Shown: one piece after another, positions 25,605 to 34,462 of the stretch | How positions within the stretch are numbered: position 1 is the stretch's first letter | How the letters are laid out: every line of letters begins with the position of its first letter | Assembly: GCF_049933045.1 (NCBI RefSeq) | Contig: NZ_CP187926.1 | Coordinates: 2,728,001-2,792,000, forward strand | From: Pseudocolwellia sp049933045 | Lineage (GTDB): Bacteria; Pseudomonadota; Gammaproteobacteria; Enterobacterales; Alteromonadaceae | Length of the DNA: 64,000 nt | Direction: 5' to 3' | Notes under the pieces: model-generated | Told to the model about the DNA's origin: nothing | The model's database searches: none | Seen by the model: the letters and a program-made list of their open reading frames with translations, nothing else | Translations under genes and position numbers: made by a program

Positions 25605-26255
25605 CTAAACTTCTATTTTCTTGAACAACCAAGGCTCTCTTTCTTCAAGTAAATCTTCAAAGTTATGAATAGCATCAGAATGAGCAAGAGTTAAGGCGAT
25701 ATCATCTTTACCTTGTAATAGGTTTTGACGACGCCCTTCATCCATAGTGAACGAGGCAATTTTTTCATTACCTAAATGCACTTCACACTTTTCTAGATCA
25801 ATACTTAATACCAAGTCACCTGCAGCTTTACAACGTTCAAATAAATCGTCAACTATAGCTTCAGGTAAGGTAATAGGTAAAATGCCATTTTTATTACAAT
25901 TGTTATAAAAAATATCTGCAAAGCTTGGCGCGATTAACGCACGAATACCGTAATCTCTAAACGCCCATGCCGCATGTTCACGACTTGATCCACAACCAAA
26001 GTTATCACGCGCTAACAAGATGCTAGCACCTTGGTATTCTGGTTTATTAAGAATAAAGTCAGGGTTAATTCTACGGGTTTTAATATCTGTTGTTACAGAC
26101 CCTTCATCAAAGTAACGAAAGTCATCAAATAACCAATCGCCGTAACCAAACTTGCTGATAGATTTAAGGTATTGTTTAGGCAAGATAGCATCGGTATCAA
26201 CGTTATTACGATCAAATGGCAACACTTTACCTGTATGAGATGTAAAAGCTTGCAT
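25605..26255 (-). CDS. leuD: LeuD-type small subunit of an isopropylmalate-isomerase/maleate-hydratase-like enzyme
   Basis: 216 residues, close to canonical LeuD: LLARDNFGCGSSREHAAWAF (around 65-85) and APSFADIFYNNCNKNGILP. Start preceded by AAAGGAGG; leuC ends two bases upstream, so the pair is translationally coupled. No leuA or leuB is nearby, and the genes follow hyuA/hyuB rather than a leucine operon. LeuCD-type enzymes add or remove water across maleate-like double bonds (isopropylmaleate, citraconate, maleate), so a catabolic hydratase role is plausible. That it is the organism's only leucine-pathway isomerase cannot be excluded. Confidence 0.88.
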   Translation of the reverse strand: MQAFTSHTGKVLPFDRNNVDTDAILPKQYLKSISKFGYGDWLFDDFRYFDEGSVTTDIKTRRINPDFILNKPEYQGASILLARDNFGCGSSREHAAWAFRDYGIRALIAPSFADIFYNNCNKNGILPITLPEAIVDDLFERCKAAGDLVLSIDLEKCEVHLGNEKIASFTMDEGRRQNLLQGKDDIALTLAHSDAIHNFEDLLEEREPWLFKKIEV

Positions 26256-26257
26256 AA

Positions 26258-27673
26258 TTAAATACCTCCTTTGGTAATATCAACAAAATGACCAGCGATT
26301 GCCGCTGCAGCTGCCATTGCAGGACTCACTAAATGGGTTCTGCCTCCACTGCCTTGACGACCTTCAAAGTTACGGTTTGACGTTGATGCACAATGCTCTT
26401 TCGCCATTAATCTATCAGCATTCATGGCTAAACACATTGAACAACCTGGTTCACGCCATTCAAAACCAGCTTCTAAAATAATTTTATCTAAACCTTCTTT
26501 TTCGGCTTGCTGTTTAACTAAGCCTGAGCCAGGTACAACCATGGCTTGGGTTATACTTTTAGCTACTTTTTTGCCATTAACCACTTTAGCGACAGCACGA
26601 ATATCTTCAATACGTGAATTAGTACAAGAACCAATGAATATACGATCTAAATAGATATCGCTTATAGCTTGTCCTGCTTTTAAGCCCATGTAATTAAGAG
26701 CGTTTTGGTAATCGATTGCTTTTGAGCCAAAGTCTTTAGGGTCTGGTACACACGTATCAACAGCAGTAACCATTTCAGGAGAAGTACCCCAACTTACTTG
26801 TGGCTTTACATCTACAGCGTTAAAACGGTATTCAATATCAAATATAGCGCCTTCATCACTGTGTAAGTCTTTCCAGATAGATGTTGCTTGCTGCCATTCA
26901 TCACCTTTTGGTGCATAAGGTCGACCTTCAATATAGTCTTCAGTAACTTGATCGTAAGCTACTAAACCTGCTCGTGCGCCAGCCTCTATCGCCATATTAC
27001 AAAGGCTCATACGACCTTCCATAGTTAGACCACGAACTGCACTACCTGCAAATTCAATGGTAAAACCTGTTCCGCCAGCCGTACCAATTTGACCAATTAC
27101 GTATAAAACAACATCTTTGGCTGTAACACCAAAAGACAGCTCGCCATTCACTTCAATTAACAAGTTTTTTGCTTTACGTTGTAATAAACATTGAGTCGCT
27201 AAAACATGCTCAACTTCCGACGTACCTATACCTACACCTAGCGCAGCAAAAGCACCATGTGTTGCTGTGTGAGAATCGCCACAAACAACGGTAGTACCTG
27301 GTAATGTTAAGCCTTGCTCAGGTGCAATAACGTGAACAATACCTTGTCGAATATCGGTTAATGGAAATTGAGGAACATCAAAATCAATACAGTTATCATC
27401 TAAGGTTTTAACTTGTATGCGTGAAGTTTCATCTTCAATACCAGCAATACCAGCAGCTCTGTTGGTTGTTGGTACGTTATGATCTGGGGTAGCTATTATC
27501 GAGCTTAATCGCCATGGTCTACGTTTTTCTACGCGCAAACCTTCGAAAGCTTGTGCTGATGAAACTTCGTGAACAATGTGACGATCGATATAGATTAAAG
27601 ACATTCCGTCGTCATAAGTTTTTACGCAACGACGTTCCCAAAGTTTGTCGTATAAAGTTTTTGCTGAACTCAT
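26258..27673 (-). CDS. leuC: LeuC-type large subunit of an isopropylmalate-isomerase/maleate-hydratase-like enzyme
   Basis: 471 residues from ATG 27673, which has GGAGAGAG just upstream; the frame extends six codons further to 27691 without support. Aconitase-superfamily motifs are present: CGDSHTATHGAFAALG, the 4Fe-4S ligands in GSCTNSR and PGCSMCLAMN, and CASTSNRNFEGRQG near the C-terminus. It is strikingly canonical for bacterial LeuC. The genomic setting, downstream of ATP-dependent hydantoinase genes, is not a leucine operon. It could hydrate a maleate-type diacid made by the island's amidases, giving a malate-type substrate for the lyase at 13255. Confidence 0.9.
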   Translation of the reverse strand: MSSAKTLYDKLWERRCVKTYDDGMSLIYIDRHIVHEVSSAQAFEGLRVEKRRPWRLSSIIATPDHNVPTTNRAAGIAGIEDETSRIQVKTLDDNCIDFDVPQFPLTDIRQGIVHVIAPEQGLTLPGTTVVCGDSHTATHGAFAALGVGIGTSEVEHVLATQCLLQRKAKNLLIEVNGELSFGVTAKDVVLYVIGQIGTAGGTGFTIEFAGSAVRGLTMEGRMSLCNMAIEAGARAGLVAYDQVTEDYIEGRPYAPKGDEWQQATSIWKDLHSDEGAIFDIEYRFNAVDVKPQVSWGTSPEMVTAVDTCVPDPKDFGSKAIDYQNALNYMGLKAGQAISDIYLDRIFIGSCTNSRIEDIRAVAKVVNGKKVAKSITQAMVVPGSGLVKQQAEKEGLDKIILEAGFEWREPGCSMCLAMNADRLMAKEHCASTSNRNFEGRQGSGGRTHLVSPAMAAAAAIAGHFVDITKGGI

Positions 27674-27744
27674 GTTTCTCTCTCCAAACACCGTTAAATG
27701 AAAAAACGGGCTAGGTTAATTTAGTTTTTATATAGGTATTTTAT

Positions 27745-27772
27745 GATATCGCCAGCAAATGCTGGCGATATC
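27745..27772. repeat. Perfect inverted repeat between hyuB and leuC
   Basis: 13-bp arms GATATCGCCAGCA/TGCTGGCGATATC separated by AA. No T run follows on the minus strand, so it may be an mRNA-stabilising or processing hairpin, a partial terminator tuning leuCD expression, or a dyad operator. Confidence 0.6.
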
Positions 27773-27827
27773 TAGGCAATCAATAACTTAGGTGATCAGA
27801 AGATTTTCTGACTAAGCACTTGGCTTT

Positions 27828-29690
27828 TTACTTTTTCTGAAAAGAAGGTGTGATTGGTGGTTCAAGACCCGTTTCTTCTAAACAACGCGCTTTTATTTCT
27901 TCAATCGTACCGCCGTGGTTAAATAAAGGTATTTCACCACGTTCACTGATCAACTTACTACGAAGTTCAGTTGTAGCTACTTCATCAACAGCACCATTTA
28001 CGACCACTACTCCGTAAGCTTTAGCACCTTCAACGGTAGCTAAATTGCGATTTATATCGTCTAGTACCAGTTGAGGTTCACGCTCGTATGGGTCGCCCCA
28101 ACCACCGCCACCCCAAGTATTGAAGTATAATAAGTCGCCGGCTTTAACTTTGATGTTTTCACATTTAGACGGTAACCATTCTTCACTTCCATCAGCACGC
28201 ACCATACGTTTATTTGAACGCATACCTGGATCACCACCGTTAACACCCCAAGGATGAACTAACCAACGATCATCATGAATCGCAATTTGACCATCACATA
28301 GAAAACGGTATGCAACGCTTAAGCCGTTACCACCACGATGTAAACCAGCACCACCTGAGTCAGGAATAGTTTCATAGTTTTCAATACGCATAGGGAAGTA
28401 GGTTTCAATAAACTCATTCGGTACGTTAGTAAAGCCTGGCCATAGTGAATGACCATCGGGGCCATCGCCTACTGGACGACCTGGAATACCACCAAAACCA
28501 ATTTGGAATAACTGGAACCATTCGTTATTGTCGTCATAACCTGAATAGAATAAATGAGGCGAATCAGAGAATCCCGCAGCATTTAACATTTCTTTTGGTG
28601 CCCCCATACCTAATAAAGCGCCTAGAATATCGAAGATACGACCTAGTGCGTGTGTACGACCCGATAATGCTGCTGGGTATTTAGGTTTAAGTAATGTGCC
28701 TTCAGGAATACGAACATCAACAAGATCATAAAAACCATCATTAAAGATAATTTGAGGATCTACAACGTTGATAGTGAAAGAGCCAAAGAACATTTTGAAC
28801 ATGTCTTCGTTCAGATAAAAGTTAACTGAACTTTGTGCTTGAGGATCTGTGCCTTCAAAGTCGAAAATAACCTTTTCGCCTTCACGCCACATTTTACAAT
28901 TAATCTTGTAAGGTCCCATGCCCATGCCGTCATCACATAAGTAATCAGCAAATTCACGTGGCTCTTCAGGAATGAACATTTTGATGATTTGACCCATCGC
29001 CATTTTATTTCGTTCTAACATGATTTGCATGGTTGAATCGAATACGTCATCACTAAAACGCTCAGCAAGTTCGTTACAACGTAGTGCTGCTGTTTTACAA
29101 GCCGCAACTAATGCATTTAAATCAAAACGGTTCCACTGTGGTGTTCTTACGTTATGAAGAATAAGTTCTAATACTTCTTCTTGTAATACACCTTTTTTGT
29201 AAAGTTTAACCGGTGGAATTCTTACACCTTCTTGGAATATTGTGGTTGCTTCAATAGGCATTGAACCGGGTACCATACCGCCATTATCTGACATGTGACC
29301 AAACATAGCAGACCAAGCAATGTGACGACCATCTTTAAAAACAGGGACTAATACTAGCCAATCATTAAGATGCGAAACAGCAGCATTACACATATACGGA
29401 TCATTCGTTAAAATGATATCGCCTTCTTCTAAAGTGCCGTCATAAGCGTCGGTGAAGCCATTAATAAAAGACCCCATTTGACCAACAACCATTTTACCTT
29501 CGCGGTTAGCGATAAGTGGAAAACAATCACCTTGTTCACGAATACCTGGAGACATAGCAGTACGGAATAAAACCGCATCCATTTCTTCACGTGCATTACG
29601 TAATGCATTTTCAATAATATCTACCGTTACACCATCTACATCAACACGTTGTAGTCGGATTGGGTTAGTTTCTATAATCTGAGCAGTCAT
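27828..29690 (-). CDS. Hydantoinase/oxoprolinase subunit B (HyuB family)
   Basis: 620 residues with the HyuB signature: LRNAREEMDAVLFRTAMSPGIREQGDC near the N-terminus (15-45), GSFINGF, and NDPYMCNAAVSHLNDW (around 100). The C-terminal part GGAGLHRGGNGLSV is followed by NTWGGGGWGDPYERE. With HyuA it forms an ATP-dependent cyclic-amide hydrolase, as in N-methylhydantoinase, 5-oxoprolinase and caprolactamase. It lies 14 bp downstream of hyuA. Substrate preference cannot be read from sequence. The related ATP-dependent carboxylases (acetone, acetophenone) are an alternative, though the extra small subunits those need are absent. Confidence 0.9.
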   Translation of the reverse strand: MTAQIIETNPIRLQRVDVDGVTVDIIENALRNAREEMDAVLFRTAMSPGIREQGDCFPLIANREGKMVVGQMGSFINGFTDAYDGTLEEGDIILTNDPYMCNAAVSHLNDWLVLVPVFKDGRHIAWSAMFGHMSDNGGMVPGSMPIEATTIFQEGVRIPPVKLYKKGVLQEEVLELILHNVRTPQWNRFDLNALVAACKTAALRCNELAERFSDDVFDSTMQIMLERNKMAMGQIIKMFIPEEPREFADYLCDDGMGMGPYKINCKMWREGEKVIFDFEGTDPQAQSSVNFYLNEDMFKMFFGSFTINVVDPQIIFNDGFYDLVDVRIPEGTLLKPKYPAALSGRTHALGRIFDILGALLGMGAPKEMLNAAGFSDSPHLFYSGYDDNNEWFQLFQIGFGGIPGRPVGDGPDGHSLWPGFTNVPNEFIETYFPMRIENYETIPDSGGAGLHRGGNGLSVAYRFLCDGQIAIHDDRWLVHPWGVNGGDPGMRSNKRMVRADGSEEWLPSKCENIKVKAGDLLYFNTWGGGGWGDPYEREPQLVLDDINRNLATVEGAKAYGVVVVNGAVDEVATTELRSKLISERGEIPLFNHGGTIEEIKARCLEETGLEPPITPSFQKK

Positions 29691-29704
29691 TTTTATATCC
29701 CCAC

Positions 29705-31765
29705 TTATTTCACTGGATTGATTAACAGATTGCCAACCGCGTCAATATTCGCCTGATAACCAGGTAATATAACGGTAGTCGAGTCCATTTCACTCACAAT
29801 AGCAGGACCTGCTACCACCAGTTTTTGGTGCAATTTGCTGCGGTCATATAGAGCACCATCATGCCACTGACCTTCGTAGAAGAAACGTGTATCTTGAATT
29901 TTACAATCTTCTAATGTGAACTTTTCTTCACCTTGTAACCGTTCAGCTATCTCACCAGAAACAGCTTTAACTACAGCTCTGATCATTAATATTTCATGGC
30001 CGTCGTCTAGCTTAAAGGTGAATAGTTTTTCATGTTCGTCATCAAAGTGACCCGTTAATAAAGCGAGACCTTCGTTTTTCAGATCTTGCTCAGTAAAGTC
30101 AACGCTGATTTCAAATGCTTGACCTGCATAACGTAAATCAGCTTGGAACGTTACTTCTAAATCAGCTTCAGGAATACCATCAGCAATAAGTGATTCTGCA
30201 GCACGGCTTCTTAATTCAGCTAAATCGTTAAGTAGAACATCTGCTGTAGTTTTTTGAGCTAGAGTAAGATAAGTACGTGTAGCTTCATCTTGAACTTGAG
30301 TTGTTGCATCACCGTAAGCACAAAGTACACCTGGACCTGGCGGTACAATCACTGGCCATGCGTCGGTTAAAATACCTAATGCATTAGCATGTAATGGACC
30401 CGCGCCACCAAAACCAACAAGTGCAAAATCGCGAGGATCGTAACCTTGTTCAACGGAGACTAAACGTAACGCACCAAACATGGCTTCGTTAGCAATTTTG
30501 ATAATACCTTCAGCAGCTTCCATGGTATCTATGCCCATAGCATCAGCCACTTTTTTCACTGCTGTAACAGCAGCTTCACGATCTATCGCCATCGCTCCAC
30601 CCAATTGGGCATCAGATGGTAAGTAACCTAATACAACGTTAGCGTCACATACTGTTGGCTCTGTTCCGCCTTTCATGTAAGCAGCGGGGCCTGGTACAGC
30701 ACCCGCAGATTCTGGACCTACTCGTAATGCTTTAGTCAGTTCAGGTACAAAAGCGATTGAACCACCGCCTGCACCTACTGTACGAACATCTACTGAAGGC
30801 GCACGTACACGTACATCACCAACTATAGTTTCGCGACGCACTTTAGCTTTAGAGTTTTGAATTAAGGCAACATCGGTAGACGTACCACCCATGTCGAACG
30901 TAAGAATATTGTCGTAACCTGCACGGCTACAGAAATATATAGCACCCGCTACACCACCTGCAGGACCTGACATTAATAAGTTAACTGGAGAATCACCTGA
31001 CGCACGACCTGACGCTAAACCGCCATCAGAACGAAGTATAGATAATTGAACATCATCACCCATACGTGCTTTAAGTGCTTGTTGAAGGTTAGTAACATAC
31101 TTAGCTACTTCTGGACGAACATACGAATTAACTACGGTAGTTTCTGTACGTTCGTATTCCTGCATTTCAGGAACAACTTCGCTTGAGATTGAGATTGGCA
31201 TATCGCCAAAGATTTCTTGGGCAATCGCTTTAGCACGTTTTTCATGCTTATCGCTTAAGTAAGAATTAATGAAACAAATGGTGAGAGCTTCCACTTCACC
31301 TTTATCTGCAAGCTTTTGCATATCAACACGTAAAGTCGCTTCATTTAAATCTCTTACAACATTACCTTTAGCATCAATACGTTCATCAGCACCAATTGTA
31401 AGCTCTAAGCTTGCGAGTAAAGGTTTTTTAACAAAACTTACCCAACCACCTAAACCACCAGGACAGAAAGAACGAGCCACTTGTAATGTTTGTTCATAAC
31501 CTTTAGTGGTTACTAGACCTACTTTAGCGCCCTTACCTGTTAAAACAGCATTAGTTGCTACCGTTGTTCCATGCATTACACGTTTAATGTCGGTAGGCGT
31601 TACACCTGATTCGTCACAAATTCGTGCAATACCATTTAATACACCTACTGATGAGTCGTGTGGTGTAGAAGGCACTTTAGCAGTGTAAGTTTGGCCAGTT
31701 TGTTCATTGATGAGTAGCAAATCGGTAAAAGTGCCCCCAACGTCAACGCCTAAACGATAACTCAT
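29705..31765 (-). CDS. Hydantoinase/oxoprolinase subunit A (HyuA family, ATPase)
   Basis: 686 residues with an actin-like ATPase: GVDVGGTFTDLLL (5-17), MHGTTVATNAVL (around 65), LRSDGGLAS, LMSGPAGGVAGAI, FDMGGTSTDVALI (around 290), GAGGGSIAF and FGGAGPLHANALG (around 450). Start ATG 31765 with GAGGGG upstream. First gene of the leftward unit hyuA-hyuB-leuC-leuD and divergent from a methyltransferase gene. It uses ATP to activate a ring amide for hydrolysis by subunit B. Co-occurrence with an N-carbamoyl/maleamate-type amidase parallels creatinine/N-methylhydantoin breakdown, but the other island genes do not fit creatinine. Confidence 0.9.
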   Translation of the reverse strand: MSYRLGVDVGGTFTDLLLINEQTGQTYTAKVPSTPHDSSVGVLNGIARICDESGVTPTDIKRVMHGTTVATNAVLTGKGAKVGLVTTKGYEQTLQVARSFCPGGLGGWVSFVKKPLLASLELTIGADERIDAKGNVVRDLNEATLRVDMQKLADKGEVEALTICFINSYLSDKHEKRAKAIAQEIFGDMPISISSEVVPEMQEYERTETTVVNSYVRPEVAKYVTNLQQALKARMGDDVQLSILRSDGGLASGRASGDSPVNLLMSGPAGGVAGAIYFCSRAGYDNILTFDMGGTSTDVALIQNSKAKVRRETIVGDVRVRAPSVDVRTVGAGGGSIAFVPELTKALRVGPESAGAVPGPAAYMKGGTEPTVCDANVVLGYLPSDAQLGGAMAIDREAAVTAVKKVADAMGIDTMEAAEGIIKIANEAMFGALRLVSVEQGYDPRDFALVGFGGAGPLHANALGILTDAWPVIVPPGPGVLCAYGDATTQVQDEATRTYLTLAQKTTADVLLNDLAELRSRAAESLIADGIPEADLEVTFQADLRYAGQAFEISVDFTEQDLKNEGLALLTGHFDDEHEKLFTFKLDDGHEILMIRAVVKAVSGEIAERLQGEEKFTLEDCKIQDTRFFYEGQWHDGALYDRSKLHQKLVVAGPAIVSEMDSTTVILPGYQANIDAVGNLLINPVK

Positions 31766-32162
31766 AATTCTTTTCCCCTCAATTTTAGCAAATCCAGGTA
31801 ATACTTAATTAGATAACTAGCAGGCTATTAAGGATTTAGTTCAAGTATAGAACACCATCAGCTTGTCAGTAATGAAAAGGGGCTTAGTACACCACCTCAT
31901 ATTGCTACCCTCAATGTTAAAACAGTGAGTTAGTCTTGAATTCATCATAGCTAGGCACTTGTTATACGCCATGATAAATGTCAACTGCGTGGTTATTACT
32001 TATTTTGGGGAAATTCTATTTTTAATTTATGACAATTATCAATGATCTCGGCTCTTGCCAAGATTATGGTTAGTTATGTTTTATAAATTATTTGAATTGC
32101 AGCTATGCTATTAACTATAAGCAGTATGCAATTTTAGCTGAAAGCCAGAAGGAGAAAGATTC
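31766..32162. promoter_or_regulatory. Divergent control region between hyuA and the methyltransferase gene
   Basis: 397 bases with no convincing gene. The third FNR-like box is at 32030-32042, about 120 bp upstream of the methyltransferase start and 265 bp upstream of hyuA. Confidence 0.5.
32030..32042. promoter_or_regulatory. FNR/FixK-like box, copy 3
   Basis: TGACAATTATCAA, identical over 13 bases to copy 1 and over 12 to copy 2. Confidence 0.55.
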
Positions 32163-33395
32163 ATGCTCAATTGTTTTCAACAAAACAGGCACGATATGTT
32201 GCCAAACATCACCCACGATGATGCGTCACGTCAAGAGTTTGCCAAAAGCCTTAAAGGCTATATTCAACAATCTATGTTGCCAGGTTTACAGCCTATTTAT
32301 GAAAATCGCGTAGCGAAAAACTTTGAACGTGAACATGGCAGAGCACCTGAGAATAGATTAGATATTCGTAAAGGCATGCTGCCTGATAATTACTTTCAAC
32401 TTTATGCTTCGATTAACCGTATTTCTCAAGAGCTTTTATGGGAATCAACCAACGTAAGTATTGATAGAGAATTACCTGAGTTAATTGAAAAAGCTAAAAA
32501 GTATTCAGCAAGCTCTACAGGTCAATTAATTATCCCTGAAGGTTTTGTTCCACCTCGTTATGTAAGTGCATTAGATATTCACTGTATGCCAGGCGGTTAT
32601 TGCTCTGAAGTTGCTAAAGATGATGTTGCTGCAGGTGTTTTGTATGACCGTGGCGTATACTTATATAGCATGGGTTATACAGGTCCTAACAATGACGATT
32701 TAGGTCGTTCTGTTTGTAACTATTTAAAACGTAATAAACCTGACTTTAAACCACTAAGAATTTTAGATATGGGCTGCACGGTTGGTCATTCTACTTTACC
32801 TTATCAAGAGTATTTTCCTGATGCTGAAATTTGGGGAATAGATGTTGGTGCTCCCGTTATTCGTTATGCACATGCGCGTGCAAAAGCGATGGGTCACGAC
32901 ATTAACTTTGCACAAATGAATGCAGAAGAAACCACATTTGAAGATGGTTATTTTGATTTAGTTGTTAGCCACATTATGTTGCATGAAACCAGTGCTGTCG
33001 CTATGCCTAAAATATTCAAAGAATGTGAAAGGTTATTAAAACCAGGCGGCTTAATGATCCATGCAGATTTACCTCCCTTCGATTTAATGGACCCTTTCAC
33101 TCAATTTATTCTTGATAACGAAACCTGGTACAACAATGAACCGTTCTGGGGTGCTATGCGTGATATGGACCAAATTGAATTAGCTGAAAAAGCAGGATTC
33201 CCTCGTACTGAGGTACGTTTTGATACCGCACCAATGGCGGTAATGGAGTTTGCTGCAGCCGCAGCGGCTGGCTATGATGTTGATACTGCAGAAGCTGTTG
33301 CTGACCGTGACTTTACCGCAGGTGAGTTTGCACCAGGCGGTGGCTGGGAAGTACTTATTGCACAAAAACCTTTAACTAAAAAGGAGGTAGCGTAA
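32163..33395 (+). CDS. Class I SAM-dependent methyltransferase
   Basis: 410 residues. The C-terminal half is a Rossmann methyltransferase: motif I ILDMGCTVGHST (around 200), the acidic motif II IWGIDVGA, NAEETTFEDGYFDLVVSHIMLHE, and LKPGGLMIHADLP. The first 170 residues form a separate helical domain of no recognised family containing DIHCMPGGYCSE. Start chosen at 32163 because of AGAAGGAGA spaced 7-8 bases upstream. The stop overlaps the next ATG (TAATG). A methyltransferase in a catabolic island is odd: it could O-methylate a hydroxylated intermediate, act in signalling, or make the inducer. Confidence 0.85.
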   Translation: MLNCFQQNRHDMLPNITHDDASRQEFAKSLKGYIQQSMLPGLQPIYENRVAKNFEREHGRAPENRLDIRKGMLPDNYFQLYASINRISQELLWESTNVSIDRELPELIEKAKKYSASSTGQLIIPEGFVPPRYVSALDIHCMPGGYCSEVAKDDVAAGVLYDRGVYLYSMGYTGPNNDDLGRSVCNYLKRNKPDFKPLRILDMGCTVGHSTLPYQEYFPDAEIWGIDVGAPVIRYAHARAKAMGHDINFAQMNAEETTFEDGYFDLVVSHIMLHETSAVAMPKIFKECERLLKPGGLMIHADLPPFDLMDPFTQFILDNETWYNNEPFWGAMRDMDQIELAEKAGFPRTEVRFDTAPMAVMEFAAAAAAGYDVDTAEAVADRDFTAGEFAPGGGWEVLIAQKPLTKKEVA

Positions 33396-33763
33396 TGTCT
33401 GATTATACTGCTGATGATCGTCCACACGTAATACAAGACGCTAAAGGTAAACGCCCTCAGTTTTCTAATGATAAAGCCACAGATCAACTGATGTCTATGG
33501 TGATGGTACTCGCCAGCGAGCTTAATGTTTTACGTGACAGACTTGATTCTCAAGAACGTGTTGCCAAATTAAACGGCTTAGACCTAGCGGCTGGTATTGA
33601 AAAGTTAGAGCTTGATGAAGAAATATTGCAAGAACGCGAAGCATGGCGTCAAAGCTTTATGGGAAGATTGTTTTATGTGTCTCGTAAAGAAGCCAATGAA
33701 GCCGCGAACAATCAAACCACTAAAGGCTTTCATACCATCATTGAAGATATAGCGAAAAAATAA
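33395..33763 (+). CDS. Small acidic coiled-coil-like protein, methyltransferase partner
   Basis: 122 residues. The family is not recognised. Residues 25-80 are heptad-rich and predicted helical (LMSMVMVLASELNVLRDRLDSQERV), followed by an acidic stretch LELDEEILQEREAW and a basic, polar tail. It has no signal peptide or membrane segment. It is translationally coupled to the methyltransferase (TAATG), which suggests a stable accessory subunit. A terminator follows, so these two genes form a closed bicistron. Confidence 0.7.
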   Translation: MSDYTADDRPHVIQDAKGKRPQFSNDKATDQLMSMVMVLASELNVLRDRLDSQERVAKLNGLDLAAGIEKLELDEEILQEREAWRQSFMGRLFYVSRKEANEAANNQTTKGFHTIIEDIAKK

Positions 33764-33819
33764 CAACACACTTATGTTTATGTAAGAGCTGATTTTACAA
33801 AACATGATTGCCATATAAA

Positions 33820-33847
33820 GCCAGTTATCTTGATAACTGGCTTTTTT
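33820..33847 (+). terminator. Intrinsic terminator of the methyltransferase bicistron
   Basis: 10-bp stem GCCAGTTATC/GATAACTGGC, two-base centre, then six T; marks the right edge of the island. Confidence 0.88.
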
Positions 33848-33931
33848 GTGGGTGATTGAAAACACTAGGGTCTGTATAAAGTCATCAATTCTTGAGATAA
33901 TAAAATATAACCTCTAACCATAAGGTTTTTT

Positions 33932-34207
33932 ATGAAATCTCCAAGCGACAAATTAATAAAAAAACACCAAGAACTTATTCATACAGATAATCTTAAGGTG
34001 ATCTCTCATGTTCAGCGAGAAGATGATGATTGGTTTATTAATACTTTGATGTTTGAAAACATTAATGTGCCGTTCAAATATAAACGTAAAAAACTTTATA
34101 AGTCGTTAATCAATAACAGAGTTAATGTAACTTACTATGTGAGTAAAGAAGTAGTTGCTGGCTTTGAAATTGAAATAATGAACATCGTTAGAATAAAGGT
34201 AAGCTAA
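33932..34207 (+). CDS. Hypothetical protein (91 aa)
   Basis: 91 residues, start ATG with AAGG about 8 bases upstream. Charged, no signal peptide or membrane segment. The pattern HVQREDDDWFINTLMFENINVPFKYKRKKLYKSL looks like a small beta-rich fold. No family is recognised; similar short proteins may be widespread in Alteromonadales. Monocistronic between a terminator and the Yip1-family gene. Confidence 0.6.
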   Translation: MKSPSDKLIKKHQELIHTDNLKVISHVQREDDDWFINTLMFENINVPFKYKRKKLYKSLINNRVNVTYYVSKEVVAGFEIEIMNIVRIKVS

Positions 34208-34462
34208 CGTAAACAGTTTTAAATCACCTATAAAAGCCCTTAAAACCTATAGATGAAAGCATACTTAAAAGATCTGTTCTTAGATTATTTTATCAACATT
34301 TCTTGACCTTTGAGTCACTATCTTACATAAATAAGAATGTAAGATTTAATAACTATAAGAACTCAATAATAATAATTAAACAATAATAACTATATAATTT
34401 AACATAACGAGCCAACATTGCGTTGAGTTGTCCTTTGTTCGGAACCGTGGAAGGAGATTACG

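Noticed and set aside
29705..31765. Acetone/acetophenone-type carboxylase instead of hydantoinase
   Set aside because: Only A and B subunits are present, with no gamma-type small subunit. The amidase and hydrolase neighbours favour cyclic-amide hydrolysis, though the alternative is not formally excluded.
32092..32313. 73-codon frame overlapping the methyltransferase start
   Set aside because: Out of frame with the methyltransferase, lacks its own ribosome-binding site, and overlaps its well-supported N-terminus.
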